64,000 nucleotides of DNA from Pseudomonas fulva NBRC 16637 = DSM 17717. GTDB lineage: Bacteria > Pseudomonadota > Gammaproteobacteria > Pseudomonadales > Pseudomonadaceae. The position numbers and the translations under genes are program-made. Positions within the stretch are counted from its first letter, which is position 1, and the number at the start of each line of letters is the position of its first letter. Positions 36,604 through 46,338 of the stretch are shown here, one piece after another. The DNA lies in contig NZ_BBIQ01000012.1 in the NCBI RefSeq assembly GCF_000730565.1, positions 1-64,000 on the forward strand, in the 5' to 3' direction. Under the pieces are notes generated by a model. That model was not told where the DNA came from. It made no database searches and saw only the letters and a program-made list of their open reading frames with translations.

Positions 36604-37671
36604 TCAACCCTGCGACAGCAGCTGGCGCAGGTCGATGACCGCCGCGTTGGCGCGGGAGATGTAGTTGGCCATGACCAGCGAGTGGTTGGCCCACATGCCG
36701 AAACCACTGCCGTTGAGCACCATCGGGCTCCACAGAGGCTCTTGCGAGGCCTCCAGTTCCCGGATGATCTGACGCACACTCACGGTGGCGTTCTTCTTGG
36801 CCAACACGTCGGCAAAATCGACTTCGATCGCACGCAGCAGGTGCGACAGCGCCCAGGCCTGGCCGCGGGCTTCATAGAACACGTCGTCGATCTGCAGCCA
36901 TGGGGTTTCCACCACTTCCTCATCTACCTGCGGCGCCTGGCCAGCCACCACGGACTCGGTCTTGAGGGTGGTGTTGAGCTTCACGCGGCCTACACTGGCC
37001 GAGAGCCGTTGCGACAGCGAGCCCAGGCGGGTAGCGACGTCACCCAGCCAGTTGTTCAGGTTGTCTGCACGGGTATAGAAGATCGCGCCCTTGTCGCCTG
37101 AAGCCAGGCGAGCCTGATAGCGCGCCAGCGACTTGATGCCTTCTTCGAATTCCGATTCGCTGGACGGCAGGATCCAGCTCTTGTAATCGAAGTTGAAGCG
37201 CGGCTCGGCCTTGGCCAGGTCGGCGTCTTCAGTCGATTGCGACTGGGAGCGGGCGAAGTCCTTGCGCAGCGCGCGGGAAAGGTCACGCACCTGGACCAGT
37301 ACGCCGTACTCCCAGTTGGGCATGTTGTCCATCCACAGGCCTGGCGGGAGACGGTCATTGGCGATATAGCCACCTGGCTTGTTCAACAAGGTGCTCGCCA
37401 CGGTCTTGAGCGTTTCGACGGTGGTGTAGCCCACTACCATCTGCTGGCCGTTACGCTCGGCTGCGCTCTGGGCGTTCTGCTGCACCGGGAACAATTCGGG
37501 TTCCTGGCTCCAGTACCAGGCAAGACCGATGCACACCAGCAGGTAGAGCCCGATCAGGGCCAACAGTGAGCGGCCCCACAGGCCACCAAAATAGCTACGG
37601 GCGGCAGCGCCGCGGCCGTCGACACGCTCGCGGGGCTCGGCTTTGGCCTCGCGGTTTTTCCAGTCCAGCAT
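36604..37671 (-). CDS. DUF2333 family membrane-anchored protein
   Basis: A 355-residue protein of the DUF2333 family. A basic cytoplasmic N-terminus (about residues 1-30) precedes a single membrane anchor (SLLALIGLYLLVCIGLAWYW, about 35-54). A large soluble periplasmic domain follows, with NKPGGYIANDRLPPGLWMDN and PRFNFDYKSWILPSSESE. The biochemical function of the family is not known. It is immediately upstream of the Nudix gene on the same strand and probably co-transcribed with it. Confidence 0.88.
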   Translation of the reverse strand: MLDWKNREAKAEPRERVDGRGAAARSYFGGLWGRSLLALIGLYLLVCIGLAWYWSQEPELFPVQQNAQSAAERNGQQMVVGYTTVETLKTVASTLLNKPGGYIANDRLPPGLWMDNMPNWEYGVLVQVRDLSRALRKDFARSQSQSTEDADLAKAEPRFNFDYKSWILPSSESEFEEGIKSLARYQARLASGDKGAIFYTRADNLNNWLGDVATRLGSLSQRLSASVGRVKLNTTLKTESVVAGQAPQVDEEVVETPWLQIDDVFYEARGQAWALSHLLRAIEVDFADVLAKKNATVSVRQIIRELEASQEPLWSPMVLNGSGFGMWANHSLVMANYISRANAAVIDLRQLLSQG

Positions 37672-37919
37672 GGCTATATCCTTGATCAGTCACGACGGTT
37701 CAGGGGCTTTGACCACAGGCCTACGCCAGGGTGCCACGGCAAGCCCGCCTGACAGCACTATAAAGCAGACACCGCCTTACGCATAAGCGACCCCTGGGTC
37801 GAGAACTGAATAGTCATTCAGCCCAGTTTGTTGAAAGGGGCCACGCATACGCAGCTCAAGAGCTGCTAGCATAGAGCCATCACTGCCCCTGCATACCCCT
37901 AACGACAAGTAGCCAGGAC

Positions 37920-39278
37920 ATGAGCCAAGCAGTTGAGCCGAGCCCGCAGTGCCCCGCTGAGCATGTTGCGCGTAGTGGCCTGCGCAAGGACGATCCACAG
38001 GATCAGTTGCTGCTGGCGCCCCAGCGCAGGCCGGTCTATATCCTCTTGCAGGACCACGACCGCGCCGAGCGCCTGGCCCAGCAACTGGAATTCTTCGGCC
38101 TGGGCGTACAGGCCTTGCCCACTGCCGATGCCTTTCGCGCATCGGTGGACGAATGCCCGCCTTCGGCGGTCATCATGGACGTCGACTTCAATGGGGTCGG
38201 CCAGGGCCTGACGTTGGCGGCCGAAGCCCAGGCGCGGCAGACCAAACCCCTGCCGCTGCTGTTCTTCAGCCACCACGAAACCGATACCCCGACGCGCTTG
38301 GCCGCCGTGCGGGCGGGCGGTCGCGATTTCCTCACCGGGACACTGGAGGCTTCCAGTCTGCTGGAGAAAGTCGAGTTACTGACCGATGCCGCGCCGTACG
38401 ATCCCCTGCGCGTGCTGATCATCGATGACTCACGCACCCAGGCTCTGTTCACGGAACGGGTGTTGGCAGGCGCCGGGATGATCACCCGCAGCCTGACCGA
38501 CCCGATCGCTACCATGGCCGAGCTGGCTGACTTCCAGCCTGACTTGATCATCCTTGACCTGTACATGCCGGCGTGCACCGGCCCTGAACTGGCCAAGGTG
38601 ATTCGCCATAACGACCGCTACGTCAGTGTTCCGATCATCTACCTGTCGGCCGAGGATGACCTGGACAAGCAACTTGAGGCCATGAGCGAAGGCGGTGATG
38701 ACTTTCTGACCAAGCCGTTTCGCTCGCGCCACCTGATCACCACGGTGCGCAACCGCGCGGCCCGCGCTCGGCACCTGAAGGCGCGCATGGTCCGCGACAG
38801 CCTGACCGGGCTGTACAACCACACCCATATCCTGCAATTGCTCGAAGATTGCAGCTTCCGTGCCCGGCGCGAACAGCAGCCGTTGAGCTTTGCCATGCTC
38901 GACATCGACCGCTTCAAGAAAATCAACGATCGCCACGGCCATCCCATGGGCGACCGGGTAATCAAGAGCCTGGCGCTGTTTCTCAAGCAACGCCTGCGCA
39001 AGACCGATTTCATCGGACGCTACGGCGGCGAGGAATTCGCGATCGTCATGCCCAATACCCCATTGGAGGCGGCGTACAAGGTGCTCGATGACATCCGCGG
39101 GCGTTTTGCCGAAATCCTCTACCCAGCCCAGCCCCATGACCTGCGCTGTACGTTCAGCGCGGGCGTGGTGCAACTCGATGACGGCCTCGATGCGCTGACC
39201 ATGGCCAGCGCGGCCGACGAGGCGCTGTACCGGGCCAAGCATGCGGGACGCAATTGCGTGGTGCGTGTGGAGCCCTGA
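37920..39278 (+). CDS. Diguanylate cyclase with two receiver domains (REC-REC-GGDEF)
   Basis: A 452-residue protein. An N-terminal degenerate receiver (about residues 38-155, possible Asp in VIMDVDF) is followed by a canonical receiver (about 163-285; LIIDDS, phospho-Asp in LILDLYMP, Lys in LTKPF). A C-terminal GGDEF domain (about 295-452) has the active-site signature GGEEF. RKTD five residues upstream of it is an RxxD product-inhibition I-site. It should make cyclic-di-GMP under phosphorylation control. No cognate kinase gene is adjacent. The next gene encodes a chemoreceptor. Confidence 0.92.
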   Translation: MSQAVEPSPQCPAEHVARSGLRKDDPQDQLLLAPQRRPVYILLQDHDRAERLAQQLEFFGLGVQALPTADAFRASVDECPPSAVIMDVDFNGVGQGLTLAAEAQARQTKPLPLLFFSHHETDTPTRLAAVRAGGRDFLTGTLEASSLLEKVELLTDAAPYDPLRVLIIDDSRTQALFTERVLAGAGMITRSLTDPIATMAELADFQPDLIILDLYMPACTGPELAKVIRHNDRYVSVPIIYLSAEDDLDKQLEAMSEGGDDFLTKPFRSRHLITTVRNRAARARHLKARMVRDSLTGLYNHTHILQLLEDCSFRARREQQPLSFAMLDIDRFKKINDRHGHPMGDRVIKSLALFLKQRLRKTDFIGRYGGEEFAIVMPNTPLEAAYKVLDDIRGRFAEILYPAQPHDLRCTFSAGVVQLDDGLDALTMASAADEALYRAKHAGRNCVVRVEP

Positions 39279-39401
39279 AAAGCCGGGCAAAGGATAAAGG
39301 CACTTTGCCATTCAACTGCGTGCCGCCGTCATCATCGCGTCACACGAACGCAATAACTTCAGGCCCCTGACTCCTCCCTCCCCCGCAGGAAGCTCGCGGC
39401 T

Positions 39402-41363
39402 ATGCGCCTGAAGTGGCTGACCAATTTGAATACGTTGTTACTGGTGACGGTGTGCATCGCCCTGGGCGTCACGCTGTGGTGGTCGCAGCGGGCGCTGGAG
39501 CGCCCCTACCAGATGATGGAGCGCTACCTGACCCTGTCGCGCCATTTCCAGACTGAGGCGGCCGAGAACATCCAGGCCTATCTTGGCAACGGCGATGCCG
39601 TGCGCCATGCCGCGGCACTGCAGGCCACGGTTCAACTGCAAGCCTCGCTGGCCGAATGGCCCGAGGCGATGGCCAGCCAACTGCGCCCCAGCCTGGACGA
39701 CCTCCAGGCCTTCAGCGCGGGTGAGTTGCTGGCCGCCGGCAAGTTGGCCGGTGACCCCCAGGCGCTGTTGCTGCAATCCGAGCGCGAGCTGGGGGCCAAT
39801 CTGGAGCAACTGACCACCTATGCGCGCGACAGCACCAGCCCCGACGCTGGGCGATACCTGCTGCCGCTTGTCGAGGCGACCTTGCACCTGAGCAGGCTTG
39901 GCCTGGCGCGGGAAAAGCTGGTGGGCAGCGGCCGGCCGGAACTTGCGAACGAGCTGGAACGCGAGCTGCAATCGATTCAGGCCCAGGCGCACGTCATCGA
40001 AGGCTTGCCGCTGCTGGGCGTGACCCGTGCTGCCGAATCCGGCGCGGATGACTTTGCCGCGCTGATGGGTTTGCAGACCGATACCCGTGCCCAGCAGGAA
40101 GACGTCGCCGTAGGCCTCAAGCGCGAGTTGCAAAGCCTGGTTGGGCGCTATCCGGCCGAGCTGCAACGTACCCGTGCCCAGATCGCCCAGCGCGCCGCCC
40201 TGGCGACCCGCGCCACGCAACAACTGGAGGCAGTGCGCCAGGCCATCGCGGCCCTGGAGCCAGAGGTGCGCAGCCTGCATGGCACGATCGCGGGCGAAGT
40301 GCGCACCCTGCAAGGGGGGATGATCGTGATGATCCTGCTGATCGCCCTGCTCATCGACACCCTGCAACGTCGTCTTGCACGCACACTCACCGGCCTGGCG
40401 CCTGCGCTGTCGCGCTGGGCCGAGGGCGATTTTACCCAGCCTGTCGAAATGGGCAGGACCAACCGCGAGCTGCATGACATCCAGGCTTCGCTCAATCGCC
40501 TGCGCCAGTACCTGGTCGAACTGGTAGGCGCCCTGCGGCACAACGCCGAGCAAGTGGCCGGCAGCAGCCATGCGCTGGCCGACATGAGTGCTGCCTTGCA
40601 CGATGGCGCACAACGACAGGCCGGGGATACCGGGCAGATTCGCGACGCGCTTGGAGAACTGGAAGCGACCATCCAGCAGGTGGCTGGCGACGCCAGCGCT
40701 GCAGCCCTGGCCAGCCGTGACGCAGGCCGGGCAGTGGAACAGGGCCAGGCGGTGATCGGGCAAAGCTTGTCGGGTTTACGCACGCTGGTCGACGAGGTGC
40801 AGGGCAACGCGCGCATGATCGAGCAACTGGCAGAAGAATCGGCCACGATCGGTGGCGTGCTGACAGTGATCCGGTCCATCGCGGAACAGACCAACCTGCT
40901 GGCACTCAATGCCGCCATCGAAGCCGCCCGCGCCGGTGAAATGGGTCGCGGGTTCGCCGTGGTAGCCGACGAAGTCCGCACCCTGGCCCAACGCACCACC
41001 GGCGCTACTGGGGAAATCCAGACCCTGATCGACAGATTGCAGCAGGCAGCCAAGGGCGCCGTGGACGGTACGCGGGTACAACTGGAGCATGCCGAGGCCA
41101 CTGCCAACCAGGCCCAGACCGCCGACGGTGCACTGGACGAAATCGTGTGCGCGATCCGCACCATTGCCGACACTGCCCTGCGCATTGCCGAAGTGACGGC
41201 GCAACAAAGCGCAGCGGTGAGCGAGATCCGTGACCACAGCGAGCGGATTCATCAACTGGGCGGAGATAACCTGCAACGCATCGGTGAAGGACGCGAGCAA
41301 GGCGACCACCTGCTTAGCCTTGGCAGCGCACTGAACCAGGCGGTGGGTGCCTTCAGGGCCTGA
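39402..41363 (+). CDS. Methyl-accepting chemotaxis protein, helical-bundle sensor
   Basis: A 653-residue chemoreceptor. TM1 is at about residues 10-28, then a long, mostly helical periplasmic domain (about 30-300) rich in Ala, Leu, Glu and Gln and unlike Cache domains. TM2 is about 305-322 ([13 protein letters not shown]), then HAMP. The signalling domain has the tip [20 protein letters not shown] near residue 495. The ligand is unknown. It resembles PilJ-like or large helical-sensor MCPs by length only. It follows the GGDEF gene by 123 bp; that gap contains no clear FliA promoter. Confidence 0.9.
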   Translation: MRLKWLTNLNTLLLVTVCIALGVTLWWSQRALERPYQMMERYLTLSRHFQTEAAENIQAYLGNGDAVRHAAALQATVQLQASLAEWPEAMASQLRPSLDDLQAFSAGELLAAGKLAGDPQALLLQSERELGANLEQLTTYARDSTSPDAGRYLLPLVEATLHLSRLGLAREKLVGSGRPELANELERELQSIQAQAHVIEGLPLLGVTRAAESGADDFAALMGLQTDTRAQQEDVAVGLKRELQSLVGRYPAELQRTRAQIAQRAALATRATQQLEAVRQAIAALEPEVRSLHGTIAGEVRTLQGGMIVMILLIALLIDTLQRRLARTLTGLAPALSRWAEGDFTQPVEMGRTNRELHDIQASLNRLRQYLVELVGALRHNAEQVAGSSHALADMSAALHDGAQRQAGDTGQIRDALGELEATIQQVAGDASAAALASRDAGRAVEQGQAVIGQSLSGLRTLVDEVQGNARMIEQLAEESATIGGVLTVIRSIAEQTNLLALNAAIEAARAGEMGRGFAVVADEVRTLAQRTTGATGEIQTLIDRLQQAAKGAVDGTRVQLEHAEATANQAQTADGALDEIVCAIRTIADTALRIAEVTAQQSAAVSEIRDHSERIHQLGGDNLQRIGEGREQGDHLLSLGSALNQAVGAFRA

Positions 41364-41488
41364 ACCGACCGCCCTGGCTCCACGAAATAGCTTTAGACCA
41401 TCACCGGCAAGACGGGCAGGCCCACGCATGGTTCCCTGAGCGTCAACTCCGTTATGATGCGCGGCACGTTCGTTCTTGCGAGTTCACC

Positions 41489-43252
41489 ATGCACCGCCTG
41501 TTTTTCCTGTTGTGCCTACTGCTGGCCAGCCCGGTGTTCGCCACGGGGTTGCTGGACAATCGCCCCAGCGCCACCCTCGGCGCCTCCTCACTGGCCGGCA
41601 ATGCCGACTTCCTCCCGGTACACGAAGCCTTCAAGCTCAGCCTGATCCAGGCCGACGCCCATGCCATCAAGCTGCGCCTGGTGGCCACCGACGGCTATTA
41701 CCTGTACCGCCACCGTTTCGTGTTTCGAACCGAGCCGGCCGACATTGTTCTGGGCACGCCGGTCATCCCGAAGGGCGAGGCCAAGCATGACGAATTCTTC
41801 GGCGATGTGGAGGTGTATCACGGCATCGTCGACATCGAGCTGCCACGCAATGATTCCAGGGCTTTCACCTTGCAGGTGGGCTACCAGGGCTGCGCTGACA
41901 AAGGCTTGTGCTATCCACCTGAAACCGAACGGCTGAGCATTGACGGTGATAGCGCGCCGAGCAGCCAGGCCACGCACGTCTGGGACTGGAAAGCGCTCCT
42001 GCTGTTCTTCATCGCCGGCGTAGGCCTCACGTTCACGCCATGCGTGCTGCCCATGCTGCCCATTCTCTCGGGTGTGGTACTGCGCGGTCAGACAGGAGGG
42101 CTGCGCGGGCTGTCGCTGTCACTGGCCTATGTGCTGTCCATGGCTGCCAGCTTCGCCGCCCTCGGGGCCTTGATGGGCCTGTTCGGCGCAGGCCTCAACC
42201 TGCAGGCGCGCCTGCAGTCGGCCTGGGTACTGGTGCCTTTTGCGCTGTTCTTCGTGGCTTTCGCCCTGGCCATGTTCGGCTTGTTCGAACTCAAGCTGCC
42301 CCAGGCCCTGAGCAACCGTCTGGACGGCGTCGCCAATCGCACCCAAGGCGGCTCGCTGCTGGGCGCCGCGGCCTTGGGCGTGTTGTCCAGCCTGTTGGTT
42401 TCACCCTGCGTTTCGGCGCCGCTGGCCGGTGCTCTGCTGTATATCAGTGCCAGTGGAGACGCCCTGGGCGGTGCGCTCAAACTGTTCGCGCTGGGCCTGG
42501 GCATGGGTGCCCCGCTGCTGCTGGTCGCAACCGGTGGCGCCGCCTGGCTGCCGAAAAGCGGCTCATGGCTCAACAGTGTCAAGAACGCCATCGGCGTCCT
42601 GTTGCTGGGGCTGGCCATCGGTTTGCTCAGCAGGGTCTTGCCAGGGCCCGTCACCTTGGGGCTGATCGGGTTGCTCGCGGCCGGGGTGGCCGTGTTCCTG
42701 GGGACACTGGAATTCGTCGTCAAGACGCCTCGCCAACGCCTGGCCCAACTGCTTGGCCTGGCGCTGCTGGTCTACGCCCTGGCCTGCGGGTATGGCGCCC
42801 TCAGCGGCCAGGGTGATCCGCTGCGGCCGTTGCCTCCGGTTGGTGAGAGCATGGCTGGTCAGGCTGCGCCCCCTGCCCAGGCGTGGCAAACACTGACCAC
42901 CGCCGAGGCGCTCGATGCTGCACTGGCCGATGCCAAGGCCGCAGGCCAGCCGGTACTGCTGGACTGGTACGCAGACTGGTGCATCAGTTGCAAAGTCATC
43001 GAGCACGAGGTGTTGAATGCACCTCAGGTACTGCCGCAACTGGCGGGCTTCAAACTGTTGCGCCTGGACCTGACGCGCAGCGATGCGGCCCAGCGAGCCC
43101 TGCTGGACCGCTATCGGTTGTTCGGCCCGCCAGCGTTGATGTTCTTTGCCGCCAACGGCAGCGAACTGACCGCTGATCGGGTGATAGGCGAGATAAATGC
43201 CGAGAACTTTGCGTCCATTTTGTCCCGCGTTCGCGACACGTCAGGCCTGTAA
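41489..43252 (+). CDS. dsbD: Thiol:disulfide interchange protein DsbD
   Basis: A 587-residue inner-membrane reductant conduit. A Sec signal (about residues 1-18) precedes a periplasmic alpha domain with the cysteine pair in [10 protein letters not shown] (about 135 and 141). An eight-helix core has cysteines in TPCVLPML (about 184) and SPCVSAPL (about 307). The C-terminal thioredoxin-like gamma domain has WCISC (about 498-501). It moves electrons from cytoplasmic thioredoxin to periplasmic DsbC and cytochrome c maturation proteins. All six functional cysteines are present. dsbD-aroQ-accB-accC is a familiar order in Pseudomonas. Confidence 0.95.
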   Translation: MHRLFFLLCLLLASPVFATGLLDNRPSATLGASSLAGNADFLPVHEAFKLSLIQADAHAIKLRLVATDGYYLYRHRFVFRTEPADIVLGTPVIPKGEAKHDEFFGDVEVYHGIVDIELPRNDSRAFTLQVGYQGCADKGLCYPPETERLSIDGDSAPSSQATHVWDWKALLLFFIAGVGLTFTPCVLPMLPILSGVVLRGQTGGLRGLSLSLAYVLSMAASFAALGALMGLFGAGLNLQARLQSAWVLVPFALFFVAFALAMFGLFELKLPQALSNRLDGVANRTQGGSLLGAAALGVLSSLLVSPCVSAPLAGALLYISASGDALGGALKLFALGLGMGAPLLLVATGGAAWLPKSGSWLNSVKNAIGVLLLGLAIGLLSRVLPGPVTLGLIGLLAAGVAVFLGTLEFVVKTPRQRLAQLLGLALLVYALACGYGALSGQGDPLRPLPPVGESMAGQAAPPAQAWQTLTTAEALDAALADAKAAGQPVLLDWYADWCISCKVIEHEVLNAPQVLPQLAGFKLLRLDLTRSDAAQRALLDRYRLFGPPALMFFAANGSELTADRVIGEINAENFASILSRVRDTSGL

Positions 43253-43285
43253 CGGCCCGCTGGCATAGGAACATATCGGCGATCA

Positions 43286-43311
43286 GTGACCGGATCCTGC
43301 TATCCGGTCAC
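43286..43311. other. Perfect 10-bp inverted repeat between dsbD and aroQ
   Basis: GTGACCGGAT (43286-43295) and its exact complement (43302-43311) are separated by 6 nt. It could be the dsbD terminator (no T-tract follows) or an operator for aroQ. The 179-bp gap shows nothing else recognisable. Confidence 0.45.
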
Positions 43312-43431
43312 ATACTTCGCGCGAATCTCGGTCATCGTGCTGGCTATTGCCGGGAACTGGACACTTGCCGTCGCTTTAGGCACACTCGCCGCGCTGTGTC
43401 GAATTGCCCTACAAATCCAAGGAACTCGCAG

Positions 43432-43887
43432 ATGGCAACGCTACTGGTGCTTCACGGCCCCAATCTGAACCTGCTCGGTACGCGCGAGCCCGGCCACTAT
43501 GGCGCCGTGACCCTGGCCCAGATCAACCAGGACCTGGAGCAACGTGCTCGCGCCGCGGGCCACCATTTGCAGTATTTGCAGAGCAATGCCGAATACGAGT
43601 TGATCGATCGCATTCATGCGGCACGCAACGAGGGTGTGGATTTCATCCTGATCAATCCGGCTGCATTCACCCACACAAGCGTTGCACTACGTGACGCATT
43701 GCTCGCGGTGAGCATCCCATTCATCGAAGTGCACCTGTCCAACGTGCACAAACGCGAACCGTTCCGTCATCACTCCTACTTTTCCGATGTAGCCGTAGGG
43801 GTGATCTGTGGTCTGGGCGCCAGCGGTTATCGCCTGGCCCTGGAGTCCGCGCTGGAACAGCTGGCTGCCAACGCACAGCCCAAATGA
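43432..43887 (+). CDS. aroQ: Type II 3-dehydroquinate dehydratase
   Basis: A 151-residue type II dehydroquinase, the third step of the shikimate pathway. Hallmarks are [13 protein letters not shown] (about residues 7-19), the Tyr of the active-site lid near residue 24 and [18 protein letters not shown] (about 99-116). I chose the ATG at 43432, which begins the conserved [11 protein letters not shown]. accB follows after 96 bp containing a hairpin and a palindrome, so co-transcription with accBC is possible but not certain. Confidence 0.95.
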   Translation: MATLLVLHGPNLNLLGTREPGHYGAVTLAQINQDLEQRARAAGHHLQYLQSNAEYELIDRIHAARNEGVDFILINPAAFTHTSVALRDALLAVSIPFIEVHLSNVHKREPFRHHSYFSDVAVGVICGLGASGYRLALESALEQLAANAQPK

Positions 43888-43893
43888 TGAAAG

Positions 43894-43939
43894 CCCTGGC
43901 CTCGGTGGCCAGGGTCAAGAGAAGCGTGTCGACACGCTT
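43894..43939. promoter_or_regulatory. Hairpin and 18-bp palindrome upstream of accB
   Basis: Two elements lie between aroQ and accB. One is an 8-bp hairpin (43894-43901 and 43907-43914, 5-nt loop). The other is a perfect 18-bp palindrome AAGCGTGTCGACACGCTT (43922-43939), followed by an AT-rich TTAACAATTT. The first may attenuate read-through from aroQ. The second resembles a dimeric repressor operator; no regulator is known to me for it. Confidence 0.5.
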
Positions 43940-43983
43940 TAACAATTTCGCCCCCTGACCGAACCTTTGGGAGTTGATGATTA

Positions 43984-44442
43984 ATGGATATCCGTAAAGT
44001 CAAGAAACTGATCGAGCTGCTGGAAGAGTCTGGCATCGACGAGCTGGAGATCAAGGAAGGCGAAGAGTCGGTTCGCATCAGCCGTCACAGCAAGACCCCA
44101 GCTGCCCAGCAGTTCTACGCACCTGCCCCGATGGCTGCGCCTGCCGCTGCCCCGGTCGCCGCTGCCGCCCCTGCTGTCGAAGCTGCCGCCGCTGCCCCGG
44201 CCCTCAAGGGCACCGTCATCCGCTCGCCAATGGTAGGCACCTTCTACCGCAAACCTTCGCCGACCTCGCCGAACTTCGCTGAAGTGGGCCAGAGCGTGAA
44301 GAAAGGCGACACCCTGTGCATCGTCGAAGCCATGAAGATGATGAACCACATCGAAGCCGATGTCGGCGGTGTCATCGACGCCATCCTGGTAGAAGACGGC
44401 CAGCCGGTTGAGTTCGACCAGCCGCTGTTCACCATCGTTTGA
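43984..44442 (+). CDS. accB: Biotin carboxyl carrier protein of acetyl-CoA carboxylase
   Basis: A 152-residue BCCP. The N-terminal segment [20 protein letters not shown] binds biotin carboxylase, an Ala/Pro linker follows (about residues 45-75), and the C-terminal biotinyl domain has EAMKMMN with the biotinylated Lys (about 118). It carries CO2 between AccC and the AccAD carboxyltransferase. accC starts 17 bp after its stop with a GGAGAG site, so accBC form one operon. Ribosome site GGGAGT precedes the ATG. Confidence 0.97.
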   Translation: MDIRKVKKLIELLEESGIDELEIKEGEESVRISRHSKTPAAQQFYAPAPMAAPAAAPVAAAAPAVEAAAAAPALKGTVIRSPMVGTFYRKPSPTSPNFAEVGQSVKKGDTLCIVEAMKMMNHIEADVGGVIDAILVEDGQPVEFDQPLFTIV

Positions 44443-44459
44443 ATCGCGGAGAGCCAACG

Positions 44460-45815
44460 ATGTCTGGGAAGCTCGAAAAAGTCCTGATCGCCAACCGCGG
44501 GGAAATTGCCCTGCGGATCCTGCGTGCCTGCAAAGAGCTGGGTATCAAGACCGTCGCCGTGCACTCCACCGCTGACCGTGAACTGATGCACCTGGGCCTG
44601 GCAGACGAGTCGGTCTGCATCGGCCCTGCATCGTCCAAGGATTCGTACCTGCACATCCCGGCGATCATCGCCGCTGCCGAAGTCACCGGCGCGACCGCGA
44701 TTCACCCCGGTTACGGCTTCCTGGCGGAAAACGCCGATTTTGCCGAGCAGGTTGAGAAGTCCGGCTTTGCCTTCATTGGCCCCAAAGCCGACACCATTCG
44801 CCTGATGGGTGACAAGGTGTCGGCCAAGGACGCGATGATCAAGTCGGGTGTACCGACCGTGCCGGGCTCCGACGGCCCGCTGCCGGAAGACGAAGAAGTC
44901 GCGCTGGCCATCGCCCGCGACGTCGGCTACCCGGTGATCATCAAGGCCGCCGGTGGCGGTGGTGGTCGCGGCATGCGCGTGGTGCACAAGGAAGAGGATT
45001 TGATCGCCTCGGCCAAGCTCACCCGTACCGAAGCCGGTGCAGCCTTCGGCAACCCGATGGTGTACCTGGAGAAGTTCCTGACCAACCCACGTCACGTGGA
45101 AGTACAGGTCTTGTCCGACGGCCAGGGCAATGCGATACACCTCGGTGACCGTGACTGCTCGCTGCAACGCCGCCACCAGAAGGTGCTGGAAGAGGCTCCG
45201 GCCCCAGGCATCGACGAGAAAGCGCGCCAGGAAGTGTTCAAGCGCTGCGTGGACGCGTGCATCGAGATCGGCTACCGCGGTGCGGGAACGTTCGAGTTCC
45301 TGTACGAAGATGGCCGCTTCTACTTCATCGAGATGAACACCCGTGTGCAGGTTGAGCACCCGGTGTCGGAGATGGTCACAGGCATCGACATCGTCAAGGA
45401 GATGCTGAGCATCGCCGCTGGCAACAAGCTGTCGTTCCGCCAGGAGGACGTGGTGGTCCACGGCCACTCGCTGGAGTGCCGTATCAACGCCGAAGACCCG
45501 AAGAAGTTCATCCCAAGCCCCGGCAAGGTGAAGCACTTCCACGCACCAGGCGGCAACGGCGTGCGCGTCGATTCGCACCTGTACAGCGGTTATTCGGTTC
45601 CGCCGAACTATGACTCGCTGATCGGCAAGCTGATCACCTGGGGCAAGGACCGTGACGAAGCCATGGCCCGCATGCGCAATGCCCTGGACGAGATCGTCGT
45701 CGATGGCATCAAGACCAACATCCCGCTGCACCGTGATCTGGTGCGTGATGAAGGCTTCTGCAAAGGCGGCGTCAACATTCACTACCTCGAGCACAAACTG
45801 GCCAACCAGGATTGA
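44460..45815 (+). CDS. accC: Acetyl-CoA carboxylase, biotin carboxylase subunit
   Basis: A 451-residue ATP-grasp biotin carboxylase. [15 protein letters not shown] begins the N-terminal domain, GGGGRGMR (about residues 163-170) is the ATP-binding glycine loop, and [19 protein letters not shown] (about 288-306) is the catalytic segment. It carboxylates biotin on AccB. I chose the ATG at 44460, preceded by GGAGAG. A strong intrinsic terminator follows at 45837-45863. prmA, which follows accC in some Pseudomonas and enteric genomes, is not present here. Confidence 0.97.
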   Translation: MSGKLEKVLIANRGEIALRILRACKELGIKTVAVHSTADRELMHLGLADESVCIGPASSKDSYLHIPAIIAAAEVTGATAIHPGYGFLAENADFAEQVEKSGFAFIGPKADTIRLMGDKVSAKDAMIKSGVPTVPGSDGPLPEDEEVALAIARDVGYPVIIKAAGGGGGRGMRVVHKEEDLIASAKLTRTEAGAAFGNPMVYLEKFLTNPRHVEVQVLSDGQGNAIHLGDRDCSLQRRHQKVLEEAPAPGIDEKARQEVFKRCVDACIEIGYRGAGTFEFLYEDGRFYFIEMNTRVQVEHPVSEMVTGIDIVKEMLSIAAGNKLSFRQEDVVVHGHSLECRINAEDPKKFIPSPGKVKHFHAPGGNGVRVDSHLYSGYSVPPNYDSLIGKLITWGKDRDEAMARMRNALDEIVVDGIKTNIPLHRDLVRDEGFCKGGVNIHYLEHKLANQD

Positions 45816-45836
45816 TCGCGTAGTGTGACGTACAAG

Positions 45837-45863
45837 AACCCCGGACTGGCTCCGGGGTTTTTT
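45837..45863 (+). terminator. Rho-independent terminator of accBC
   Basis: A perfect 9-bp stem AACCCCGGA/TCCGGGGTT (45837-45845 and 45851-45859) with a 5-nt loop, running into TTTTTT. This is the best intrinsic terminator in the window. It marks the right end of the core accBC operon and the left border of the accessory island. Confidence 0.9.
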
Positions 45864-46338
45864 ATTGCCTGTTAGGCTTCATTAATGGCTGATACGGCCC
45901 TTCAGGGTGCTTGCGGCCAAACACTGTGCAAATGGCGATCACCCAGCAAACGGTGTCTACCGACCTAGCAGAGCAATCTGCGTATTCCCGCCGCCCTCTC
46001 TAACTTGCATGACTTGATGATCTGGCTTGCCGCAAAGAGCAAGCACCGATGCCGCTTGAGTATGAAGCGTGCCCTGCAACGAAAATTCCTACTGAGCATT
46101 GGGAACTTCCTGGCAAGACGAAAACAGTACCTTCGAATATAAATTGAGTGCAGGAAAGCGACTCGATGAGTACCTGGTTAATGCGGCGTTGAGACGGCAG
46201 GCCTACTCGGTACTGCTTGCGAAAAACCGACTTGCGATTCCGTTTGGCAGGCTGCCATGAAGAATCACTCGAGCAAAGCCTGCCACTTGCCCAATGCCTT
46301 CAAACACACCTGCACCGTTTAATTCGCCAGAGGCCCTC
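45864..46338. other. 475-bp non-coding/degenerate stretch left of the toxin gene
   Basis: Lower GC than the flanking core genes. It contains no complete recognised gene. Two overlapping short reading frames in different phases (46049-46150, 33 codons, and 46099-46260, 53 codons) look partly protein-like and may be remnants of a deleted gene. The ribosome site AGAGG for the toxin gene lies at about 46329-46333. No phage attachment site, tRNA or insertion sequence is visible. Confidence 0.5.
46099..46260 (+). pseudogene. Possible gene remnant upstream of toxin gene
   Basis: An open frame preceded by an in-frame TGA (46093-46095), with TTG at 46099 as the first possible start, ends at TGA 46258-46260. 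Its 53-residue translation has ordinary protein composition (for example GKRLDEYLVNAALRRQAYSV, then LLAKNRLAIPFG), but I recognise no family. It could be the 3' end of a gene whose 5' part was lost, perhaps a T6SS accessory gene given the neighbour, or chance. Confidence 0.22.
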
